A DNA stretch of 11,544 bases, from the NCBI GenBank assembly GCA_964466745.1, contig CAYXOX010000098.1, positions 1-11,544 on the forward strand, given 5' to 3'. Below, piece by piece: positions 7,030 to 11,544 of this stretch. The DNA is from CAYXOX01 sp964466745. Its GTDB lineage: Bacteria; Pseudomonadota; Alphaproteobacteria; Rhodobacterales; Rhodobacteraceae. The first letter of the stretch is position 1. Each line of letters starts with the position of its first letter. The notes beneath the pieces were generated by a model. That model ran no database searches and was not told where the DNA came from. It saw only the letters and a list, made by a program, of their open reading frames with translations. The position numbers and the translations under genes were made by a program.

Positions 7030-7863
7030 TCAGCCCTTCGATCCGCCGGCAGTCATGGCCTGCACCACGTACCGCTGGAAGACGAGGAACAGGATGACGA
7101 CCGGAAGCGAGGCGATGACGCCCGAGGCCATGACGCGGCCGAGCCCTTCCGATTGCGCGAAGTTCGACTGGATGCTCGCGAGCCCCAGCGTGATGGTGAA
7201 GTATTCCCGCTGCTGCGCCGAGACCAGCGGCCAGAGGTAGTCGTTCCAGGCATAGAGGAAGGTCAGGATCGCGAGCGTCATCATCGCCGGCCGCGCCAGC
7301 GGCAGCATGACGAACCAGAAGATTTTGAGCCATCCCACCCCGTCGAGCCGGGCGGCCTCCTCGATGTCCTTCGGGATGCCCTTGAAGAACTGCATCATCA
7401 GGAACACGCCGATCGGCACCGCCATGCGTGGAAGGATCAGCGCGTGGTAGCTGTTGTGCCAGCCGAAGTCGGCGAACATCGTGTAGAGCGGAATGAACAC
7501 CGCCTGTTCGGGCACCATCAGCCCGATCAGGCAGATCAGCGTGATCCCCGTCTTGAACGGGAAGTCGAGCCGCGCGAGCGCGTAGCCCGCCGTTGTCGAG
7601 ACGGCCAGCACGCCCAGCGTCATGCCGAGCGCGACGATCACCGAGTTGAGAAACCACCACGGCGTCTGCCCGAAGGCGAAGAGGGCGGCGTAGTTCTCGA
7701 AGGTGAACGGGATCGGCACGAGCCCGAAAAATGTGGTGGACGTCGTCCGCGCCAGCACCTCGTTGGGCTGGAGCGAGAGGGAGAGCATCCAGATCGTCGG
7801 CACCAGCCAGACGAAGGCCGGCACCGAGAGCGCGAGCACGAGCCATCCGTAGCCGCGGTTCAT
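7030..7863 (-). CDS. sugar ABC transporter permease, MalG type
   Basis: A 277-residue inner-membrane permease of the carbohydrate-uptake family 1 importers. It has an N-terminal membrane helix (about 7-28), five further hydrophobic segments, and the cytoplasmic EAA coupling loop (about 168-193, EEAARLDGVGWLKIFWFVML) through which the ATPase drives transport. The short C-terminus FQRYVVQAMTAGGSKG is typical of MalG/UgpE/LacG relatives. The ATG overlaps the stop of the upstream permease by ATGA, so both subunits are translated in coupled fashion. Length and motifs are ordinary for the family. It pairs with the permease at 7860-8951 to form the heterodimeric channel. Confidence 0.95.
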   Translation of the reverse strand: MNRGYGWLVLALSVPAFVWLVPTIWMLSLSLQPNEVLARTTSTTFFGLVPIPFTFENYAALFAFGQTPWWFLNSVIVALGMTLGVLAVSTTAGYALARLDFPFKTGITLICLIGLMVPEQAVFIPLYTMFADFGWHNSYHALILPRMAVPIGVFLMMQFFKGIPKDIEEAARLDGVGWLKIFWFVMLPLARPAMMTLAILTFLYAWNDYLWPLVSAQQREYFTITLGLASIQSNFAQSEGLGRVMASGVIASLPVVILFLVFQRYVVQAMTAGGSKG

Positions 7864-8951
7864 CCGTCCTTCTCCCGACCGACGATGAACTGGATGGCCG
7901 AGAAGGTACCCATGATGACGAAGAGGAACACGGCCATCGCCGAGGCGCGCCCAAGCTCGCTGTCGCGGAAGCCCGTCTGGTAGATGTATCGCACCAGCAC
8001 CTGGGTGGTATCGTTCGGGCCGCCCTGGGTCATCAGGTGCGCCTGCCCGAAGACCTGGAAGTGCAGGATGATCTGCAGCACGACCACGAGGGTGATCGTG
8101 CGCTTGAGGTTGGGCAGCGTGACGAACCAGAACGCGCGCACGCCCCGCGCGTTGTCGAGCGCGGCGGCCTCGTAGATGTCTTGCGAGATGTCCTGCAGGC
8201 CCGCGAGGAACAGGATCATCGCGATCCCGAGCGACCACCAGATCGTGGCGATGACGATGGCCGCCATGGCGAACTGCTGGTCGGTCAGCCAGTTGATCGG
8301 CGTGCCGCCGAGGACCTCGGTCACGTTGGCGATCAGGCCCTGCCGCGGCGAAAACATGATCTGCCAGATCAGCGTGACCACCGTCACCGAAAGCACCTGG
8401 CTGAGAAAGAACAGCGTGCGCAGAATGCCCATCGCCCTGGTCTCGCGGTTCGTGGCGGCCGCGAGCACCAGCGCCGAGATGGTCACGCCCGGCACCGCCC
8501 AGGCGACGAAGAGGATCGTGTTGCCCACCGTGGGCCAGAAGCGCCGATCGTACCACCGGCCGCCCTCGCCGGGGTGGAAGCCGGGCAGCAGGACGAGCAG
8601 CGCCGAGCCCACCCCGAGCGCCACGGCATTGAACCGGCTCAGGCGGCCCCACCGGTGGAGAAGCACCGAAAGCGCGAGCCCGGCGAGCCCGAGGCCCTGC
8701 CAGAGCGGCGCGGCGAGAAGCCCCCACTCGATGTTGCGGCCCCACATCACGCGCTCGTAGTTGCGAAGGCCGACGAATTGCTTGGCGTCGGGGTTGAAGG
8801 CGACGGCGAGCAGGTTCCAGTCGTGCAGGCTTATCCAGAAGCCGCGGAAGAACGGGTAGACGAGAAACAGCCCGTAGGTGACGAGAAACGGCGCCAGCAG
8901 CAGCCAGGCGGCCTGCGACTCTCGCAATTGCCAGCGTTTCGCGTCGCGCAC
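7860..8951 (-). CDS. sugar ABC transporter permease, MalF type, with extra membrane segments
   Basis: A 363-residue inner-membrane permease, first gene of the operon. TM1 is at about 15-34 (AAWLLLAPFLVTYGLFLVYP). Between it and the conserved core lie two additional hydrophobic stretches (about 76-98 and 108-124). The core (about 138-357) contains the EAA coupling loop YEAAALDNARGVRAFWFVTL (260-279) and the family-typical MTQGGPNDTTQVLVRYIYQ. Ordinary members of this family are about 290-320 residues, so the insertion accounts for the extra length. I chose the GTG start at 8951 because GGGGAGG (8957-8963) lies 5 bases upstream; the frame is open up to a TTG at 9002, but that codon lies inside the AT-rich operator-like region and would add an unconvincing leader. 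It partners the MalG-type permease downstream. Confidence 0.93.
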   Translation of the reverse strand: MRDAKRWQLRESQAAWLLLAPFLVTYGLFLVYPFFRGFWISLHDWNLLAVAFNPDAKQFVGLRNYERVMWGRNIEWGLLAAPLWQGLGLAGLALSVLLHRWGRLSRFNAVALGVGSALLVLLPGFHPGEGGRWYDRRFWPTVGNTILFVAWAVPGVTISALVLAAATNRETRAMGILRTLFFLSQVLSVTVVTLIWQIMFSPRQGLIANVTEVLGGTPINWLTDQQFAMAAIVIATIWWSLGIAMILFLAGLQDISQDIYEAAALDNARGVRAFWFVTLPNLKRTITLVVVLQIILHFQVFGQAHLMTQGGPNDTTQVLVRYIYQTGFRDSELGRASAMAVFLFVIMGTFSAIQFIVGREKDG

Positions 8952-8956
8952 CGCGT

Positions 8957-8963
8957 CCTCCCC
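8957..8963 (-). promoter_or_regulatory. ribosome-binding site that fixes the GTG start of the MalF-type permease
   Basis: GGGGAGG on the minus strand, 5 bases before the GTG at 8951. It is the only strong Shine-Dalgarno match near the 5' end of the frame, and it decides the start in favour of GTG over the upstream TTG at 9002. Confidence 0.75.
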
Positions 8964-8984
8964 GACGAATGGCGAATCCTCTTG

Positions 8985-9013
8985 TGCTAAAATTATTAGC
9001 AATATTAATTAGC
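8985..9013. promoter_or_regulatory. divergent promoter/operator region with AT-rich palindrome (probable LacI-family operator)
   Basis: Inside the 87-base gap between the divergent permease operon and the regulator gene lies a 29-base stretch with only six G/C. It contains TGCTAAAATTATTAGCA (8985-9001), a 17-base palindrome matching at 7 of 8 symmetric pairs around 8993, and a second ATTAGC half-site at 9008-9013, 13 bases after the first. The palindrome lies about 34 bases before the permease start and 37 before the regulator start, so a bound repressor would cover both promoters. Within it TAATAT (minus, 9007-9002) and TATTAA (plus, 9003-9008) could serve as -10 boxes, but no good -35 partner was found. 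Binding by the neighbouring regulator is inference. Confidence 0.7.
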
Positions 9014-9038
9014 GGATGGCAAGAGGCATGGCGCAGGC

Positions 9039-10067
9039 ATGGCAGACTCCCCCGAGGCGAATTCCAGCCGCGTGACGATGAAGGATGTCGCGGTGCATGC
9101 GGGGGTCTCGCAGTCCACCGTTTCCTTCGTGCTCAACGGGCTGGAAGGCATGCGCATCAGCGCGGAAACGCGCAAGCGGGTGCTCGATGCAGTGGCCACG
9201 CTCGGCTACCGCCCCCGCGCCGCCGGCAGGCCGCCGAAATCGGTCGGGCTCGGCGTGCTCGGCGTGATGCTGGACGAGATCGCAACGAGCCCCTTCGCGG
9301 CGATCTCGATAGAGGGCATCCAGGAAGAGGCCTGGAAGAACGACGTGATCGCCGAGATCGTGATGACGGGCGGCAACCGCGACTACGAGGCGGAAGTTCT
9401 CAAGAAATGGTCGCGCGACAGGGTGCGCGGCGTCATCTACGGCTCGATCCTGACGCGGCAGGTGACCCCGCCCGAGGCGCTCTCGCGGCATCGCGCCTCG
9501 CTGCTCAACTGCTACGAGGCCGAACCCCGCTTTCCCTCTGTGGTGCCGGCCGAGCGGCGCGGCGGGCAGGCGGCGACCGAGGCTCTTCTCGCGGCAGGCT
9601 ACCGGCGGATCGCCTTCATTTCCGGCGAGCCCTGGATGGAAGCGTCCGACCAGCGCATGGAGGGGTACGAGCGGGCCCTTCGCGCCGCCGCCCTGCCGGT
9701 GGACCCGTCGCTGATCGTGGAGGGCAACTTCCTGCCGAGCGGGGGCTACCGCGCGACGCTCAGGCTGCTTGCGGAAGGCCCCTGCCCCGAGGCGATCTTC
9801 TGCGCGAACGACCTGATGGCGATCGGCTGCTACGAGGCGCTCAAGGAACGCGGGCTGCGCATTCCCCAGGACGTCGCGGTGATGGGGTACGACGATCAGG
9901 AGGTGGCGCAGCATCTCTCGCCGGCGTTGTCGACGGTGCTGCTCCCCCACCGCGAGATGGGCCAGTGGTGTGCCCGCAGCCTGCTCGGATCGGGTGACAC
10001 GGAGGAGGCGCAGGTGCGCATGGACTGCCCTCTGGTGCTCCGCCGCTCCCACGTCGCGCGCGACTGA
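9039..10067 (+). CDS. LacI-family transcriptional regulator of the divergent glycoside operon
   Basis: A 342-residue repressor-type regulator. The helix-turn-helix is at about 14-34 (VAVHAGVSQSTVSFVLNG), followed by the usual SAETRKRVLDAVATLGYRP (41-59) and a periplasmic-binding-protein-like effector domain (about 70-335), ending in CANDLMAIGCYEALKERG and VMGYDDQEVAQHLSPALSTV, both characteristic of the family. The hinge is unusual: AAGRPPKS (61-68) replaces the common asparagine/alanine-arginine-leucine hinge helix. It is divergent from the importer operon with an AT-rich palindrome in between, the standard layout for a local repressor that also controls itself. An ATG at 9039 with a weak AAGAGG (9021-9026) 12 bases upstream is the likely start; M14 (9078) would leave the reading head almost intact and cannot be excluded. 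The inducer is presumably the imported glycoside or its product. Confidence 0.93.
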   Translation: MADSPEANSSRVTMKDVAVHAGVSQSTVSFVLNGLEGMRISAETRKRVLDAVATLGYRPRAAGRPPKSVGLGVLGVMLDEIATSPFAAISIEGIQEEAWKNDVIAEIVMTGGNRDYEAEVLKKWSRDRVRGVIYGSILTRQVTPPEALSRHRASLLNCYEAEPRFPSVVPAERRGGQAATEALLAAGYRRIAFISGEPWMEASDQRMEGYERALRAAALPVDPSLIVEGNFLPSGGYRATLRLLAEGPCPEAIFCANDLMAIGCYEALKERGLRIPQDVAVMGYDDQEVAQHLSPALSTVLLPHREMGQWCARSLLGSGDTEEAQVRMDCPLVLRRSHVARD

Positions 10068-10096
10068 AACCGGAGCGCGCGGAGGCGGGCCGGCGT

Positions 10097-11098
10097 TCAG
10101 TCTGCAGCGGGCGCATCCTCCGCCGTGGGCGCATCCAGCGGGAAGTGGCAGGCGGCCGCATGGGCGGGCGCCGCGGACGACCCGGAGGAAAGGCGCGGCA
10201 CCTCCTCTGCGCATCGCGCGGCGGCACGCGGGCAGCGGGCGCGGAAGGCGCACCCCGTGGGCGGATTCAGCGGATCGGGGAGTTCGGTTTCCCTCGCCTC
10301 GGGAGCGGTCAGCGGGCGGCCGACGACCGGCGCACTTTCGGCGAGCAGCCTCGTGTAGGGATGGCGCGGCGCGCGGAACACGTCCTCGGCGCGGCCCAGC
10401 TCCACCACCGAGCCGAAGTAGAGCACGGCGATGCGGTCGGAGACCGCCTCCACAACGGCAAGATCGTGGCTGATGAAGAGATAGGTGAGCCCCAGCCTTT
10501 CCTTGAGGTCGGCCAGCAGGTTGAGCACCTGGGCCTGGACGGAGACGTCGAGCGCCGAGACCGGCTCGTCGAGGATCAGGATCCGCGCTTCGGCGGCGAG
10601 CGCCCGGGCGATGCCGATGCGCTGCGCCTGCCCCCCCGAGAACTCGTGCGGGTAGCGGTCGAGAAACTCCTCCCGCAGGCTGACCGTCTCGAAGATCTCC
10701 GAGATGCGCCGCGCCCGGGCGGCCCTGTCCATCCCGTGCAGCAGCTTCAGCGGCCCCTCGATGATCTGGCGGATGGTCTTTCGTGGGTTGAGGCTGCTGA
10801 TCGGATCCTGGAAGACGTACTGGATGCGCTTGCCGAAAACCGCCGGGTCGGCGTTGTCGAGCGCGGCGCCCTCGATCTCGATACTGCCCGAGCTGGGTTC
10901 GAGCAGCCCCACCAGCATCCGCGCCAGCGTCGATTTTCCGCAGCCCGACTCGCCCACGATGCCCAGTGTCTCGCCCTTTGCCACCTCGAGCGAAACGGGA
11001 TGCACCGCGCGCACGCCTTCCCGCTGCGGGCCGAAGAGGCTGCGGCCGAGCGGGAACGTCTTGGAGAGGTTCTCGAGACGCAGCGCTGGCGGGGTCAT
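10097..11098 (-). CDS. peptide/nickel-type ABC importer ATPase, DppF/OppF-like
   Basis: A 333-residue ATP-binding subunit of a Dpp/Opp-family importer. Motifs: Walker A GESGCGKST (49-57), Q-loop Q97 (FQDPISSLNP), signature SGGQAQR (154-160), Walker B LILDEP with E178, and H-loop H211 (FISHDL). The C-terminal oligopeptide-type extension (RHPYTRLLAESAPV, then GCAFRARCP) carries four cysteines in the order GC-AF, RC-P, RC-A and AC-HF. Opp/Dpp ATPases share this pattern, and in at least one studied relative it holds an iron-sulfur cluster. The ATG overlaps the stop of the DppD-like gene by ATGA. The cargo is unknown because the permease and binding-protein genes are not in view. It converges on the LacI-type gene with a 29-base gap in which no terminator is apparent. 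This ATPase class does not normally energise MalFG-type sugar permeases. Confidence 0.94.
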   Translation of the reverse strand: MTPPALRLENLSKTFPLGRSLFGPQREGVRAVHPVSLEVAKGETLGIVGESGCGKSTLARMLVGLLEPSSGSIEIEGAALDNADPAVFGKRIQYVFQDPISSLNPRKTIRQIIEGPLKLLHGMDRAARARRISEIFETVSLREEFLDRYPHEFSGGQAQRIGIARALAAEARILILDEPVSALDVSVQAQVLNLLADLKERLGLTYLFISHDLAVVEAVSDRIAVLYFGSVVELGRAEDVFRAPRHPYTRLLAESAPVVGRPLTAPEARETELPDPLNPPTGCAFRARCPRAAARCAEEVPRLSSGSSAAPAHAAACHFPLDAPTAEDAPAAD

Positions 11099-11544
11099 TC
11101 GGCGGCCTCCTTGAGGTTCACGGGAAAGAGACAGCGCACCGCCCGATCGCTTCCCGCGGGCTCCAGCGCGATCTCGCCCGCGCTGCACTCGGGCTGCGCC
11201 CGGTCGCAGCGCGGTGCGAAGGCGCAGCCCGGCGGCAGCGCGTTCACCGCCGGTGGCAGGCCTGGAATGGCCTCGAGCCGGCGGCGGCCGCCGCCGAGTT
11301 CGGGCACGCAGGCCATGAGCCGCGCGGTGTAGGGGTGGCGCGGCGCATCGAGGATCGCGCGGGTCGGCCCCTCCTCCACGATGCGCCCGGCGTACATCAC
11401 GGCCACACGGTCGCACAGCTGGCCCACGACGCCGAAATCATGGGTGATGAAGATGATCGCGAGGCCCCGCTCGCGCCGCAGATCGTCGAGCAGCGAAAGG
11501 ATCTGGGCCTGCACCGTCACGTCGAGCGCGGTGGTCGGCTCATC
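11095..11544 (-). CDS. peptide/nickel-type ABC importer ATPase, DppD/OppD-like (C-terminal part, 5' end cut by window)
   Basis: The last 149 residues of the partner ATPase. The window edge falls at Walker B: the first visible residues are DEPTTALDV, followed by the H-loop FITHDF (H35 of the fragment) and the oligopeptide-type tail RHPYTARLMACVPELGGGRRRLEAIPGLPP. The four-cysteine pattern is present (PPGC-AF, RC-DR, EC-SA, RC-LFP). The Walker A, Q-loop and signature motifs lie outside the window, so the true start is to the right; a GTG near 11514 inside this part is not a start. The stop overlaps the start of the DppF-like gene by 4 bases, so the two are made in coupled fashion and probably act as a heterodimer. 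Confidence 0.93.
   Translation of the reverse strand, partial: DEPTTALDVTVQAQILSLLDDLRRERGLAIIFITHDFGVVGQLCDRVAVMYAGRIVEEGPTRAILDAPRHPYTARLMACVPELGGGRRRLEAIPGLPPAVNALPPGCAFAPRCDRAQPECSAGEIALEPAGSDRAVRCLFPVNLKEAAE

Noticed and set aside
5724..7097. 457-codon open frame on the plus strand opposite the sugar-binding protein gene
   Set aside because: The minus strand encodes a signal peptide and family motifs; the plus-strand product resembles nothing and is a composition artefact.
8952..9002. TTG start at 9002 for the MalF-type permease
   Set aside because: It lies within the AT-rich palindrome and has no Shine-Dalgarno match; the GTG at 8951 has GGGGAGG 5 bases upstream.
9028..9030. ATG just upstream of the LacI-type gene as an alternative start
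   Set aside because: It is in a different frame from the regulator.
10068..10096. Terminator between the LacI-type gene and the DppF-like gene
   Set aside because: The 29-base gap is GC-rich but I could not find a stable stem with a T-run on either strand.
10097..11544. The Dpp-type ATPases as the missing motor of the sugar importer
   Set aside because: They belong to the peptide/nickel class with oligopeptide-type C-terminal tails, form their own operon coming from the right, and that class pairs with DppB/DppC permeases, not MalF/MalG types.

Overview
The window is GC-rich throughout, densely coded, and uses ATGA start/stop overlaps. Gene content (a 2-oxoacid dehydrogenase operon, a binding-protein-dependent sugar importer with a LacI-type regulator, and Dpp/Opp-type ATPases) suggests a heterotrophic alphaproteobacterium, possibly Rhodobacterales. 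That placement is inferred from protein style and base composition; no rRNA or other marker gene is present.

Layout. (A) 1-1935, plus strand: the end of a 2-oxoacid dehydrogenase operon, with the C-terminal part of the E1 beta subunit (cut by the window edge), a complete E2 acyltransferase, and a free-standing acyl carrier protein joined to E2 by an ATGA overlap. (B) 2000-8951, minus strand: a five-gene carbohydrate operon, transcribed right to left as MalF-type permease, MalG-type permease, periplasmic sugar-binding protein, GH5-like beta-glycosidase, and a large GH13-like enzyme resembling glucosylglycerol hydrolase (GghA). (C) 8952-9038: a short divergent control region holding an AT-rich palindrome. 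(D) 9039-10067, plus strand: a LacI-family regulator. (E) 10097-11544, minus strand: two ATPase genes of a peptide/nickel-type (Dpp/Opp) importer, DppF-like (complete) and DppD-like (cut by the right edge).

How it fits together. Block B plus D reads as one uptake-and-hydrolysis module. A small glycoside is captured in the periplasm, imported intact, and cleaved in the cytoplasm by two glycosidases without signal peptides, one of an alpha-acting fold and one of a beta-acting (retaining, two-glutamate) fold. The LacI-type protein, read divergently across an 87-bp gap, probably represses both the operon and itself. No ATPase of the sugar-importer (MalK/UgpC/MsmX) type lies in the window, so the importer must borrow one or have it encoded elsewhere. 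If the GghA resemblance is right, the substrate would be glucosylglycerol or a related glycosyl-polyol osmolyte. The need for a second, beta-type glycosidase of unknown specificity is the most interesting open question. GC-rich hairpins follow the stop codons of the binding protein and of the GH5-like gene, and another lies in the convergent gap after the GghA-like gene; none has a T-run.

No tRNA, rRNA, CRISPR, insertion sequence or long repeat was seen, and no gene-free stretch exceeds about 180 bases.
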